From the NCBI GenBank assembly GCA_009692515.1, contig SHZA01000008.1, forward strand, positions 1 through 53,819: DNA of 53,819 nucleotides, written 5' to 3'. Of this stretch, positions 40,813-50,986 are shown in pieces. Positions within the stretch are counted from its first letter, which is position 1. The number at the start of each line of letters is the position of its first letter. Source of the DNA: Bdellovibrionales bacterium. GTDB taxonomy: Bacteria; Bdellovibrionota; FAC87; UBA2466. The notes beneath the pieces were generated by a model, which saw only the letters and a list, made by a program, of their open reading frames with translations, was not told the DNA's origin and did no database searches. The position numbers and the translations under genes are program-made.

Positions 40813-42102
40813 ATGAAATTTTTAAACTTAGATTCTAAAATAATTCTCAGAGAGGCCATTGCCGGAGTGACTACCTTTTTTACCATGGCCTATATTGTTT
40901 TTGTGAACCCCTCAATTTTAGCGACCCCTGGAACTGGAATGTCCTTTGAGGGGGTATTAACCGCCACCGTTTTACTCAGTTTTTCAATGACTCTTTTAAT
41001 GGGGCTCTATGGGAAACTGCCCTTTGCAGTCGCTCCAGGAATGGGGATTAATGCTTTCTTTGCCTACACATTAATTATTGGACAGAAGATTCCCTTTCCC
41101 ACCGCGCTAGGAATGATCTTTTGGGCCGGAGTCTTTTTTGTCGTAGTCTCTGTCACGCCACTGCGAGTGAAAATTGCCGAAGCTATTCCCGCTAATATAA
41201 GATTGGCCTCAGCTGTGGGGATTGGAATTTTTCTTTCTTTTATTGGATTAAAAAATACTGGGCTGATTGTGAGTGACCCTATCACCTTCATTAAAGTGGC
41301 CCCAATTTCTACCACTGTAGGTTTAAGCTTTTTTGGATTTGCAATAAATCTGTGGCTACTCAAGCGAAAAAATCCCTTTGCCTTTCTAGCAGGAATTCTA
41401 GTGGTCACGCTCACAGCCTTTTTACTTGGGAAAATTTCGGCGCCCATTTCTTTTTTTAAAGCTCCAGATTTCTCCAGTGTTTTTTTAAAACTAGACGTGA
41501 TATCGCCACTGAAACTACTTTTTTTACCCGCTATTATTTCTATTCTTTTTACCGATCTCTTTGACTCTATCTCAACTTTTATTGGCGTCGCTGAAGCGTG
41601 TAACCTCAAAACAGAATCGGGGGAACCCTATCGTTTAAAACAGGGATTACTAGTAGACGCTATAGCTACTATGACGGCAGGTGTTTTGGGGACCTCGTCA
41701 GGAACCGCTTTTATTGAGAGCTCTGCCGGGATTGAGGTAGGGGGAAGAACCGGTCTCACGGCCGTATTCACAGCGCTATGTTTTATTCCCTGTCTTTTTC
41801 TAAGCCCCTTAGCCACGATGGTTCCAAGCTATGCTACAGCCCCCGTTCTAATTTTAGTGGGTGGACTAATGTTTAGAACGGTAGCACAAATTTCTTTTGA
41901 TCATTTAGAAGAGGCCATTCCCGCCTATCTTACCATCATTTTGATCCCACTTACCTTTTCGATCACTCAAGGTCTGTTATGGGGTCTAATTTCTCACGTG
42001 GTATTTTTCTTTTTGGCAGGAAGAAAAAAAGAGATCTCGCCGATGCTATTAGGGTTAGCGATTATTTCAGTATCTCTTTTAGCCATTGAATCTTGGAAAT
42101 AA
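40813..42102 (+). CDS. NCS2-family purine permease (AzgA/PbuG-like)
   Basis: An inner-membrane purine transporter with about 12-14 hydrophobic segments. GVTTFFTMAYIVFVNP at the N-terminus, AVAPGMGINAFFAYT, LFTDLFDSISTFIGVAEA and GTSSGTAFIESSAGIEVGGRTG are diagnostic of the AzgA-like branch (guanine, hypoxanthine, adenine). Length 429 aa. GGGGG lies just upstream of the ATG. It is convergent with the next gene (3 nt apart). The leader holds no recognisable purine riboswitch. Confidence 0.93.
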   Translation: MKFLNLDSKIILREAIAGVTTFFTMAYIVFVNPSILATPGTGMSFEGVLTATVLLSFSMTLLMGLYGKLPFAVAPGMGINAFFAYTLIIGQKIPFPTALGMIFWAGVFFVVVSVTPLRVKIAEAIPANIRLASAVGIGIFLSFIGLKNTGLIVSDPITFIKVAPISTTVGLSFFGFAINLWLLKRKNPFAFLAGILVVTLTAFLLGKISAPISFFKAPDFSSVFLKLDVISPLKLLFLPAIISILFTDLFDSISTFIGVAEACNLKTESGEPYRLKQGLLVDAIATMTAGVLGTSSGTAFIESSAGIEVGGRTGLTAVFTALCFIPCLFLSPLATMVPSYATAPVLILVGGLMFRTVAQISFDHLEEAIPAYLTIILIPLTFSITQGLLWGLISHVVFFFLAGRKKEISPMLLGLAIISVSLLAIESWK

Positions 42103-42105
42103 AAT

Positions 42106-42900
42106 CTAGTCTTTTATCTGATCGACCCAAGCTTTAATTTGCTGCAGTACCCAATTAGGATCATCTAAGGGCAGATCGTGATTAGCAGTAGGGTGAGTTT
42201 TTAATTCCCAATTCCATTTTTGGTGTATTTTTTCTGAACAGCTGGAATCGACTAAACGATCGCCCGCACTATTTAAAAGTAAAATAGGTCTCTTTAAATT
42301 CTGTTTAGGCACTTTGAATCTTGATGCGGCAATTAATTGTCGTAGAAAATTTAGACGATTAGCGGGATGTTTTCTAAAAACTTCATCTCTTTTTTTTAGT
42401 AGCGAATCTTTGACCTGAAAACTTGATGTCGTCAGCTCCAATACTTTCCGCTCTCGTAATACCACGTCACGAGTGAGTATAATTTTCACTAAAGGAATCC
42501 AGGCCCGGGGCTTTAATCTCTCATAGAAAGAATTAATTCCAGACAGGCTGATGTTAATAAAAACACCGCCTTTAAGATCTCCAGGGAATTTCTGAAGCCA
42601 TTCCAATGCCACCATACCACCTAAGGAAATAGCTAATACATAACACTCAGGTGTTTTTCCAGTCTTTGTAGTTTCAGCTACCATTAAATTCTGAGCCTGT
42701 TCGCGTACCGACTCAGCCATTTCTAAAATAGTAAGGGGCGCTTTACTATTCCAATGGGCTCCACTGCCTTGCAAGTCTAAAGTGACCACCTTAGATTCGG
42801 GAAATGCAGTTTCGAATTGTTTAGGAAAATCTTCCCAATGCGCAGCTTCACGCATTAAACCTCTAATAAAAAACCAATAGGTAGTATTCTTAATCTTCAT
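42106..42900 (-). CDS. Alpha/beta-hydrolase
   Basis: The nucleophile elbow AISLGGMVALEW gives Ser in S-L-G-G; GDRLVDSSCSEKIHQ and HPTANHDLPLDDP give the Asp and His. VVTLDLQGSGAHWN replaces the usual oxyanion HG. Length 264 aa, cytoplasmic, no signal. It overlaps the M14-type peptidase gene by 11 nt, so the two are co-transcribed. Esterase or related activity; substrate unknown. Confidence 0.8.
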   Translation of the reverse strand: MKIKNTTYWFFIRGLMREAAHWEDFPKQFETAFPESKVVTLDLQGSGAHWNSKAPLTILEMAESVREQAQNLMVAETTKTGKTPECYVLAISLGGMVALEWLQKFPGDLKGGVFINISLSGINSFYERLKPRAWIPLVKIILTRDVVLRERKVLELTTSSFQVKDSLLKKRDEVFRKHPANRLNFLRQLIAASRFKVPKQNLKRPILLLNSAGDRLVDSSCSEKIHQKWNWELKTHPTANHDLPLDDPNWVLQQIKAWVDQIKD

Positions 42901-43957
42901 ACCACAGATCGAGCGCTTGCTTTCTTAGCAGAAGTTTTTCAGTAGAAGGAATTTCCGCCCAAGAGCCAGGTGATTGTACGGCGCGAAGAAGAAAATCAAA
43001 AAGATGAATATGTCGACGTAAAGTACGCTGAAGTCGATGCGTGGCTATGGGGTTAAACACCCCTAAAATTGAAAAAGCCTGGCGAAAGTTCTTTTTGATC
43101 CATAACCAAGAACCCATCTCTAAACAAAAGGGAAGAAACAGACGGTTGTTTTCCAAGGAGGAATGCTGATCGTAAAGAAAATCCCAAAGATCCCCATGGG
43201 TCACATATTGATTTGATTGGGGCTCTACTTTGTAAATGTGATTGGGATAGGTTTTATCCAGAAGAGTTTTGAGACCTAAGGCCTCCGAGATATTTTTAAA
43301 TGGATTTCTTGTTTTTGCATAGGGAAACCAAAATCGATCTTTCGTTCCGTAACCAGAATGAACATCAACACTGATCGCAAGTTGAGAAGAGAAAACCTCC
43401 TCTTTAACAAAATTACAAAGGACCTCGGCCTCTAATTCCATCGGGGAATTCTCAACCCCCTGATACCACGGAAGTCTTGATGAAATACGATGGCCCCCAT
43501 AAAAAGAAAAGGGAGAAATTTTGTCAGCTTTTACCGGGGCATTTCTCATGAGATCAACACCGTTCCCATTAGAACGACGTTTCAAAAACATGCCGACTGG
43601 ATTAATCACCGGAATTAAAACAAATCGGGTTCGTTGCAAAATGTCTTGAGTATTTTTATCCCACTGAAGAAGATTTAAGAAGGTTCTTAAGTAGGCTAAA
43701 AGCACCTGGCTGCCAATGCGTTCCAGTCCGTGGACTCCCGCAAAAAGACCAAACGTGGGAGCTGTTTTATCTTCTGTTCCTATTGTTAATCCGATTAAAG
43801 GAAAGTGCCGGTTAGAATGTTCAATTTCACCGAGTAGTTTTACCTTTCCTTTATCACCCATGATCGTAATGAGTTCAAAAAGCTCATCCAATTCAGGGAG
43901 CACGCCAGTGTAACGAGTTACATCAAATGGTAGGGAATGAGCTTTGACTAATTTCAC
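42890..43957 (-). CDS. M14-type zinc carboxypeptidase / desuccinylase-like protein
   Basis: The metal site is visible: GVHGLERIGSQ (His and Glu) and SVDVHSGYGTKDRFW (third His), with the C-terminal Glu in CLEMGSWLW. LIPVINPVGMFLKRRSNGNGVDLMRN is the M14 core. Length 355 aa; start is a GTG at 43957 with no clear ribosome site. The group includes carboxypeptidases that trim peptidoglycan peptides and succinylglutamate desuccinylase-like enzymes; without a signal peptide it is probably cytoplasmic. Confidence 0.82.
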   Translation of the reverse strand: MKLVKAHSLPFDVTRYTGVLPELDELFELITIMGDKGKVKLLGEIEHSNRHFPLIGLTIGTEDKTAPTFGLFAGVHGLERIGSQVLLAYLRTFLNLLQWDKNTQDILQRTRFVLIPVINPVGMFLKRRSNGNGVDLMRNAPVKADKISPFSFYGGHRISSRLPWYQGVENSPMELEAEVLCNFVKEEVFSSQLAISVDVHSGYGTKDRFWFPYAKTRNPFKNISEALGLKTLLDKTYPNHIYKVEPQSNQYVTHGDLWDFLYDQHSSLENNRLFLPFCLEMGSWLWIKKNFRQAFSILGVFNPIATHRLQRTLRRHIHLFDFLLRAVQSPGSWAEIPSTEKLLLRKQALDLWYED

Positions 43958-44060
43958 AATTTTTTATTTCAGGTAAAGGTTTATTAGAAGATAAATACAC
44001 GATTCTACCCCCATTATAACTTTTTAACCGATCTTTGCCAGTCAAACGGAAAAGAAGATC

Positions 44061-44915
44061 TTAGTCTTGGCGGTAACGTCTTTCGTAGATCCGCGTCAAA
44101 GACTCAATATCAAGGACGGTGAAGAAATCTACGCATTTAAAATCCCTATCTAACGCAGGGACCGGAGCTAATTTAGCGCCAGCTTTGAGATACGATTGAA
44201 GAAGAGGTGGAATCATATCTTCTACAGGCTTTGAAACGGCAAGAGCCCCCTCAGCAAACGACACTCCTAGTCTAGCCATTTCAAAAATAGGAAGAGGATG
44301 AGCTTCGATCGCATTCAATAATTGTCCCTCGGAACGAAAGTGATTTACGACTAGAGCCACCTCCATGGGATCCATTGTTTTGATACTAGAACAACCAAAT
44401 AAATATTTAGCCTTCACATCACCCAGGTACTTCATAAGTCCTCGCCACAAAAGATTCATCACAACTCCCTTGCGGAAGTCTTTATGAATGCAAGCACGAC
44501 TTAACTCTAATTTAACTCCAGGAAGTTCAAAAAAACCCTGAATTGCAAATTCACTTTGAGAGTAGAAAATATTTGAAAATTCAGAACAAATTAAACGATA
44601 GGTTCCTACAATTTTTTCCGACTCTTTATCTATAATCACTAAATGGTCGGCGATAGAATCTAGAGATTCGACATCAATTCCGAATGGAAATTTCTTTTTG
44701 CGATATTCTTTGTGAAAAACCTGATACCTAAGTTTTAATACCTCTTTCAACTCAAATCGATTTTCAATCGTCTTAATGATGAAAGATCCCTTTTCAAAAT
44801 AAACTGGAATTTTTCGATAAAATAACCGCTCTATTCGGCTGGCATGTAGGTGATTTCCGTACTGAAACAGAATCTCTTTTATGGGCTCAATATTACGCAA
44901 ATGATTCATTAGCAA
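44061..44915 (-). CDS. OlsB-like N-acyltransferase (ornithine-lipid type, GNAT)
   Basis: OlsB transfers a 3-hydroxyacyl group from ACP to ornithine in the first step of ornithine-lipid synthesis. The blocks LKLRYQVFHKEYRKK, GIDVESLDSIADHLVIID, IVGTYRLICSEF, LELSRACIHKDFRKG and LFGCSSIKTMD match that family. Length 284 aa. AGGAGG is five bases before a TTG at 44915 and eleven before the ATG at 44909; either may be used. No OlsA gene is adjacent, so the second acylation step would be elsewhere. Autoinducer synthases and hemolysin-like GNATs are weaker alternatives. Confidence 0.78.
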   Translation of the reverse strand: MLMNHLRNIEPIKEILFQYGNHLHASRIERLFYRKIPVYFEKGSFIIKTIENRFELKEVLKLRYQVFHKEYRKKKFPFGIDVESLDSIADHLVIIDKESEKIVGTYRLICSEFSNIFYSQSEFAIQGFFELPGVKLELSRACIHKDFRKGVVMNLLWRGLMKYLGDVKAKYLFGCSSIKTMDPMEVALVVNHFRSEGQLLNAIEAHPLPIFEMARLGVSFAEGALAVSKPVEDMIPPLLQSYLKAGAKLAPVPALDRDFKCVDFFTVLDIESLTRIYERRYRQD

Positions 44916-45175
44916 TTTAGCCTCCTGGGCCGATTAACCTAGGCTCGTTTCACCTTTGCTCTAAGCCTACAATAACATTGTTAGGGAATGGTTAGCTCCC
45001 TATCAAAAACCGGTCAGGGTCTACCAGTAAACCAAATAAACTCAAAGCAAATAAACGTAACCCATTAATATTACTTATTTTAATTGCCATGTAAAACACT
45101 TAAATTTAGAGTGCACTTTCATTCAACTTCGGGTAAGTTCGCCGTCTCAAAACGACATCAATGTAAGGTGAAAGA

Positions 45176-48043
45176 ATGTGGGTTGTAGGACAAAGAGTAG
45201 TGGCTGAGTTTGAACCCGAACTGGGGTTAGGAACGGTCATAGATGTCATAGGAGCCCGTCTTATTGAGGTGTCCTTCCCTGGGGCTCAGATTAAACGACG
45301 ATACTCACAACAGGTAGCGCCCTTAAGACGTTTAGTTTTAAATCCCGGCCAAAAGGTAAAATCGAAAAAGGGACAAACTCTTACCATTTCTGAAAGCCAA
45401 GAACAGGATGGACTCTTTCGTTACAAATCGGAAGACGGGGAAAAAATTTGGGAATATGAACTAGACCATATCATTGAAGACACCACCCCTCTCTCCCGTT
45501 TCCTTTTAGGTAATTGGGGTCACGCGAAAAATGCGGATCTTAGACAAGAGGCCTGGGAATTAAGAGGGAAAAGTTTGCACCCCGACACGCGAGGATTGAT
45601 AGGGTCTAGAGTCTCTTTATTGCCTCATCAATTAGGAATAGCCTCTGAATTAGCACGTCGAGAATTTCCCCGAGTTTTATTATGCGATGAGGTAGGCTTA
45701 GGAAAAACCATCGAAGCTGGACTTATTTTTTCATCACTGAGAGCTTTAGGCCGAGCCAACCGAGTTTTAATTTTAGCACCAGAAGCTCTAGAGCACCAAT
45801 GGCTCGCAGAAATGTATCGCCGATTTCAGGAGATGTTTAGTTTAGTAGATGAAGAACGCTGCGAACAGGACATGCTCTCATTACACAAATCATCCTTTGC
45901 GATGAATCAAAAAGTTTTATGTTCTCTTCCTTTTCTAGCAGGAAATACTGAGCGCCTTATGGAAGCCGCTAAAGAAAAGTGGGATCTACTAATTGTAGAC
46001 GAAGCGCATCGATTAGAATGGAATGAGGAGGAGCCCAGTTTAGAATGGGAGGTTGTGAGACTACTTAGTGAAAGGTCGCGAGGCTGTTTACTTTTGACAG
46101 CAACCCCTCAACGACAAGGATTAGAAACTCAATTTGGACTTCTCCACCTGGTAGACCCCGATAAGTTCCCTACTCTTCAAGCTTTTAAAGATCAGAATGA
46201 AAAGATTCAACAGGTAGGCGCTTACGCTAAACAAATTCAAGAGGAGACTCGAGATCCCCAATTTATAAAGGAGCTAAAAAGTTTTTTTGAAACCGATAAA
46301 GATCTCCACAAAAAGATTTCGGCGTACCAAAAAGAGGGTTCTGCCGACGAGCTTCTAGACTGTTTAGTAGATCGTCATGGCACAGGCCGAGTGCTTGTAA
46401 GAAATCGTCGAAGCCGAATTCGTGGATTTCCGGAAAGAGAGCTTCATGCTTATCCAATTACAGCACCCGCAGCTTGGACTGTGTGGCTGGATTCTCTCAC
46501 TAAGAAAAAAATCTCCGATAGCGATCTGTTAGGTATTTCTGCTGGACTTCAAAGCAGTTCGACTAAAGCGCCTAAGGCCGAATGGTTTCATGCTAAAGCG
46601 TCTGCACTTGCAGATTTTTTGCAGACCACTAAAAATGAAAAGGTACTTCTAATTTGTTCGAGTGCAAAAAGAGTAAGGGAACTTCAGGAGTGGCTACGCA
46701 ATAATACGGGTGTCAGATCGGCTATCTTCGACGAAAATTTAGAGATTGTAGAAAGAGATCGTCAGGCCGCTTGGTTTGCTACAGAAGAGGGCGCACAAAT
46801 TCTGCTTTGTAGTGAAATTGGCGGAGAGGGAAGAAACTTTCAGTTTTGTCATCACCTATATCTTTTTGATATGCCTCTACACCCCGATGTCTTAGAGCAA
46901 CGAATTGGCAGATTAGATCGCATTGGGCAGAAAAATAAAATTCACATTCATGCGGCTTATTTCAATGGTACTCCAGAAGAGGTCCTATTGCGTTGGTATG
47001 AAGAGGGTCTTGAGCTTTTCAAAACACCGTGGAATGGAGCTGTTCTCGAGGCCCCACTACAAAAAGAGATTAAGGACACTTTACGAATCTACTTAGATCC
47101 TGAAGCTACGGCAGCCGCTAGAAAAAAGATGATCGCAGGGCTTTTAAAAAACACCAAAACTTGGGCAGATTTAAAGCGAGTTGAACATCAAAAAGGAATT
47201 GATCTTCTTGTGGATATTACCTCCTTCAGTCGTGGTAGTGGAGTGAGACTCGCAGAGGAAATTAATGCGATTGAAAAGGATCCCAAACTTAAAATCTTCC
47301 TAGAACGGGCGTTAAACTATTTTGGAGTTGAGCTTGATAAGCTGGATAATACTGGAGGGTTTAAATTAGCCTCCCATTCTTTAACCTTTGTAGAAAGTTT
47401 TCCGGGGTTAAGTTCATCGGGAGAACTGAGTGCTACTTTTGACAGAAGCCGAGCACTCATTCAAGAGGAGCTAGCTTTTCTCACCTGGGAACATCCTGTG
47501 GTGCAAGGGGCATTTAGTCTTATTTTAGAGGCCGATGTAGGAAGATTTACAGCCGGGATTGTAAAAGGGATTCACTGTTCTCAACCTTTAATTTTAGAAT
47601 TAATTCACGTTTTACAACCCATAGCGCCCGCACATTTGGAAGTTGAACGGGATCTCCCTGTTCAAATACTTAAAACCTATATCACTCTTGACGGGGAGAC
47701 TATCTCAGCACCGAGTGGTCTCAATCTCTGCACCTTTCAACCGATATCACCTTTAATATCAGAACAGATCATTCCTCTTTTAAGACAGAAATTGAATAAG
47801 GCCATGGATCGAGTCAATCAATATCTGCTCACCCTCACCGGCCCTATTATCGATAATGCCATTAGTACTTATGAAACTAGAATGTCCCACGAACTCACAC
47901 GATTAAAACAATTAGCGATGATTAATCCCCTCATTTCAGATGAGGAGGTGGCCGCAGCTAAGCAGAAACAGAAAAAAGGCACTACGGCATTAAAAAATAC
48001 CCAGGCGCGATTAGATAGTATTCGTCTTATCCTTTTTCAATAG
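45176..48043 (+). CDS. rapA: RNA polymerase-associated SNF2 helicase RapA
   Basis: RapA is a Swi2/Snf2 ATPase that recycles RNA polymerase. The N-terminus MWVVGQRVVAEFEPELGLGT matches the Tudor-like start of E. coli RapA. Helicase motifs: LCDEVGLGKTIEAGLI (Walker A), VDEAHRLEW (DEAH), LLTATP, and ERIGRLDRIGQ (motif VI). VHLYLFDMPLHPDVLEQ-like sequence (HLYLFDMPLHPD) precedes motif VI. Length 955 aa, close to E. coli (968). AAGGTG precedes the ATG. The C-terminal domain ends in a charged coiled stretch. A long (260 bp) intergenic region upstream probably holds its promoter. Confidence 0.95.
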   Translation: MWVVGQRVVAEFEPELGLGTVIDVIGARLIEVSFPGAQIKRRYSQQVAPLRRLVLNPGQKVKSKKGQTLTISESQEQDGLFRYKSEDGEKIWEYELDHIIEDTTPLSRFLLGNWGHAKNADLRQEAWELRGKSLHPDTRGLIGSRVSLLPHQLGIASELARREFPRVLLCDEVGLGKTIEAGLIFSSLRALGRANRVLILAPEALEHQWLAEMYRRFQEMFSLVDEERCEQDMLSLHKSSFAMNQKVLCSLPFLAGNTERLMEAAKEKWDLLIVDEAHRLEWNEEEPSLEWEVVRLLSERSRGCLLLTATPQRQGLETQFGLLHLVDPDKFPTLQAFKDQNEKIQQVGAYAKQIQEETRDPQFIKELKSFFETDKDLHKKISAYQKEGSADELLDCLVDRHGTGRVLVRNRRSRIRGFPERELHAYPITAPAAWTVWLDSLTKKKISDSDLLGISAGLQSSSTKAPKAEWFHAKASALADFLQTTKNEKVLLICSSAKRVRELQEWLRNNTGVRSAIFDENLEIVERDRQAAWFATEEGAQILLCSEIGGEGRNFQFCHHLYLFDMPLHPDVLEQRIGRLDRIGQKNKIHIHAAYFNGTPEEVLLRWYEEGLELFKTPWNGAVLEAPLQKEIKDTLRIYLDPEATAAARKKMIAGLLKNTKTWADLKRVEHQKGIDLLVDITSFSRGSGVRLAEEINAIEKDPKLKIFLERALNYFGVELDKLDNTGGFKLASHSLTFVESFPGLSSSGELSATFDRSRALIQEELAFLTWEHPVVQGAFSLILEADVGRFTAGIVKGIHCSQPLILELIHVLQPIAPAHLEVERDLPVQILKTYITLDGETISAPSGLNLCTFQPISPLISEQIIPLLRQKLNKAMDRVNQYLLTLTGPIIDNAISTYETRMSHELTRLKQLAMINPLISDEEVAAAKQKQKKGTTALKNTQARLDSIRLILFQ

Positions 48044-48051
48044 TTTAAATA

Positions 48052-50724
48052 CTAGTGTTTGACTGCAGGCAAAAAGCTCTTAAATTCCACCAATGGAGCT
48101 TTAGGATTAGGTTCCACCGTTTGTGCATAATAGGAACTTGCAAAAAGGGCTTGGAACTCTTCAGGATTAAGTCCCATTTCCTTTAAATGTGATTTTGCTG
48201 CGGCTAGAAATTTAGTAGGATCTTTCTTCCACATTTCAAAATCACTAGATTGATAAATAGGCTCATTGCTAATTTTCTTCGGCTGATTGAGAGAACTATT
48301 TAAAAGCGCTCTTACATACTTAATTTGTAGTGCAGCAAGAAATTCATCGGTGGGCGCATCAAATAATCGAAACTCAATACGATCCTTTCCCTTGCCTCCA
48401 AAGGCGGGTGCCCAAGGTACTTTAGGATTTTTAATATCGATTGTAGTTTCATACTCAGAAGGAATCACGTCGGCCATTAATGCAGTTGCATTTAATTGCG
48501 CATAACTAGGTTTTCGTGTTTCAAAAGTATTAAAGTATTTTTCATCATATAACACCTTGCCCAAGTCGTCCCAAGTACCGTCAAAATTATTCAATTTTTT
48601 TCTGAGTTCCGGTGATACATTGAGTTTCATAGCCGCACTCTGGCGAAAGGGATGTTGCCATAAAAATTGAATCATCTCACGATGAGATTCAAAATAATTT
48701 AGAAGATCTACCATTTTTCTAGCGCCCTCTTTTTCTGGCATCGCTTTAAGTGGTGCTAGGTCGATATTCACATGAGCTCCACCGGCTCCACGTCTGGGAA
48801 CTTTACCTAGATTTCGCATAGTCTGAAAAAGTTTTGTCACCTCTTCAGTCGATTGAGGGGACCATTTAGGAGATGGAATCTCAATATGCCCTTTTCGTGG
48901 ATTTAAGGGCTCTCCGTCTATATAGGTTCTGGTAACACCATCCCATTCAATTCGCCATTTTCTTCCTTCACTATCGATAAAGGAATAGTTCACAGATAAA
49001 TTGTGCCCATGGCCATTGCCCGCTTCCTCTTTTATTTGTGATCCACCCAAAGCCTTTGAAAGTTCTTCAGCGGCCTGTCTGATCTCAGCCTTGGCTGTCG
49101 TTTTATGTCGAGGGGGATCAGGAAATCTAAAACTATACTCAATGCCCAAATCTATCTTATTAACATCGATAGGACCGGTCGACTTCACTAAGACACTGGG
49201 AAGTTTGGTGGGGATAGGTGTGAGATACCGTTCAAAATCTTCATCTAGTTTAACTCGATCGGAAAACAAAAATGAAAGTCTTTCTATTTTATCAATCGTT
49301 TCACTATTTAAATCTCCTTGCTCTGGTGGGCCCCTCACCTTTTCTTTTTTTGCGAGATATTTCTTCGCAATATCTAGTAAACCTTCTGCAAAACGGCCCC
49401 TAGCTCTTTCTAATACTGGTAGCTTGTGATCGAGAGGAATTCTATTTTCCCATGGGAGTAAGGGGGCTGTAATTTTATTACGAAAATGGTTAAAGGCTCT
49501 AGAATCATCCGAATACTTCATCCACTTAAATTCTTTTTCGAATTTCTCTAAAACTCCCTGGTCGGCCTTAGACAGATATTTTTCGGTAAGTTTTCCAATA
49601 GGCGCTGACGCATCAAACTCATAATCATGAATACCTCTAAGTCCTGTGAAATCACCACTCACAAAGCGGGCTTCAATAAGATCCTCTAAAAACTCCCGTT
49701 TAATTCCTTTGTTTCCTGAGCGTCTCTCAAAATCGGCTAAACCCTGACCCTCTTTTTGTCCTGGCATATCGGATCGCCCTGTCACATTACGAGCACCAAT
49801 CATTCGGTATTTATTTTTAAAATTAGCATAGTCACCGTCAATCACCGCTTTTTCTAATTTCTCCAGTGAATCTCGATTATAAACTCCGAGGTAAGGATGT
49901 TTCAGAATACTTTCCACTCCTTCATCACCGCCAGGGTTTCTTTTTAGTTGTCGCCAAAACAAAAACCAGGTGCCGGCATCTAAAAGCTCAGTGTACTGGG
50001 GAGCTATTCTTTCTCTCACATCTTTTTCTTTAGGCCACTCATGGATTAAATGTTGGTGTCCTACCATTCCATCGAGGTATCCTTCTACTTCGGCAAGTTG
50101 GGCTTGATAAACACTACGATTAGTTTCTCCTTTTTTACTTCTCACCTCATAAGAGCCCGAATCATCTCCGACAGTAAGATAGGCGGGAGTCTCCTTTGCA
50201 GGTCTTAAAATATCATAATTAAGGATCTCTTCTAAAAAGAGGTTCTCATTTGCTTCTAACGTCATGGCCGACAAAGGATTCTCACGGTCAAAAATAAAAT
50301 TCGCTTTTTCCTGTGCACTTTTACCTGCCCAATCCACCGGTAAAACGATCTCTTTCGCTTTGTGTTCTGTGGCGTAGTTTTCTAACCATCGACTTAGTTT
50401 TTTACCTCCCTTGCCTGCTTTTTCTGCTGCTAATCTTGTGTCAATAATATTTAATGTAGAGGTTCTATCTGCTCTATCAAACCACTTAACAATATCGGTA
50501 TAAAATAGTCCCTCCTTCTCAAAGGCTTTTACAATAGGGGTATCGGTCCCCGCAAAACTATTTTCTTTTCGTTCAGTGCCACCGATTCGCTGCACCTGAA
50601 GATCACGATAGATGGAGTAACATGAAGGCTTAGTATCTACAGCCTGAACTGAGAGGCCCAGGAACAAAGAGGGTAATAGAAAAGCTCCACTAAAGAGGCG
50701 AACTATCTTTTTTGTGACGTTCAT
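48052..50724 (-). CDS. Secreted amidoligase-like protein (glutamine-synthetase-like fold), 890 aa
   Basis: After a signal peptide (FSGAFLLPSLFLGLSVQA), the C-terminal half shows the order of motifs seen in the amidoligase group: GIEYSFRF (527-534, the first Glu), HIEIPSPKW (613-621), GAGGAHVNID (646-655, GxHVH-type) and RIEFRLFDAP (782-791). Such enzymes form amide bonds between carboxylates and amines using ATP. The N-terminal half is large and less clear, with VGHQHLIHEW (221-230) and YEVRSKKGE (192-200) suggesting a second degenerate copy. Export to the periplasm, which has no free ATP, makes catalysis as a ligase puzzling. The fold call is by motif reading only. Function unknown. Confidence 0.55.
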   Translation of the reverse strand: MNVTKKIVRLFSGAFLLPSLFLGLSVQAVDTKPSCYSIYRDLQVQRIGGTERKENSFAGTDTPIVKAFEKEGLFYTDIVKWFDRADRTSTLNIIDTRLAAEKAGKGGKKLSRWLENYATEHKAKEIVLPVDWAGKSAQEKANFIFDRENPLSAMTLEANENLFLEEILNYDILRPAKETPAYLTVGDDSGSYEVRSKKGETNRSVYQAQLAEVEGYLDGMVGHQHLIHEWPKEKDVRERIAPQYTELLDAGTWFLFWRQLKRNPGGDEGVESILKHPYLGVYNRDSLEKLEKAVIDGDYANFKNKYRMIGARNVTGRSDMPGQKEGQGLADFERRSGNKGIKREFLEDLIEARFVSGDFTGLRGIHDYEFDASAPIGKLTEKYLSKADQGVLEKFEKEFKWMKYSDDSRAFNHFRNKITAPLLPWENRIPLDHKLPVLERARGRFAEGLLDIAKKYLAKKEKVRGPPEQGDLNSETIDKIERLSFLFSDRVKLDEDFERYLTPIPTKLPSVLVKSTGPIDVNKIDLGIEYSFRFPDPPRHKTTAKAEIRQAAEELSKALGGSQIKEEAGNGHGHNLSVNYSFIDSEGRKWRIEWDGVTRTYIDGEPLNPRKGHIEIPSPKWSPQSTEEVTKLFQTMRNLGKVPRRGAGGAHVNIDLAPLKAMPEKEGARKMVDLLNYFESHREMIQFLWQHPFRQSAAMKLNVSPELRKKLNNFDGTWDDLGKVLYDEKYFNTFETRKPSYAQLNATALMADVIPSEYETTIDIKNPKVPWAPAFGGKGKDRIEFRLFDAPTDEFLAALQIKYVRALLNSSLNQPKKISNEPIYQSSDFEMWKKDPTKFLAAAKSHLKEMGLNPEEFQALFASSYYAQTVEPNPKAPLVEFKSFLPAVKH

Positions 50725-50900
50725 TAACTTGTTTATCCTTACAAAAAAAAATATCTTTTGGAAATTATTACAGCCTAAAGTTGCAAGGGATGTTCCAGGC
50801 TGGAAAAGAGTTGATAGGCATAGAATACGGTGGGGTTAAATGTTGTTAGCGTTAAAAACCACTAAATTGACTAAAGTTTTGACAGCATTAATTTTTGCAC

Positions 50901-50953
50901 AAAAAAATAGCAGTGATTATTTAACCTATCCTAAGTTAAATAAAACACTGCTA
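50901..50953 (-). terminator. Intrinsic terminator of the 60-residue gene
   Basis: TAGCAGTG (50908-50915) pairs with CACTGCTA (50946-50953), and TTATTTAAC (50917-50925) with GTTAAATAA (50935-50943), a long two-part stem. On the minus strand it is followed by seven Ts (complement of the A run 50901-50907), as expected after the gene that ends at 50987. Confidence 0.8.
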
Positions 50954-50986
50954 ATTTCAATGATAACTCGGCTACTTTTAAATAAA

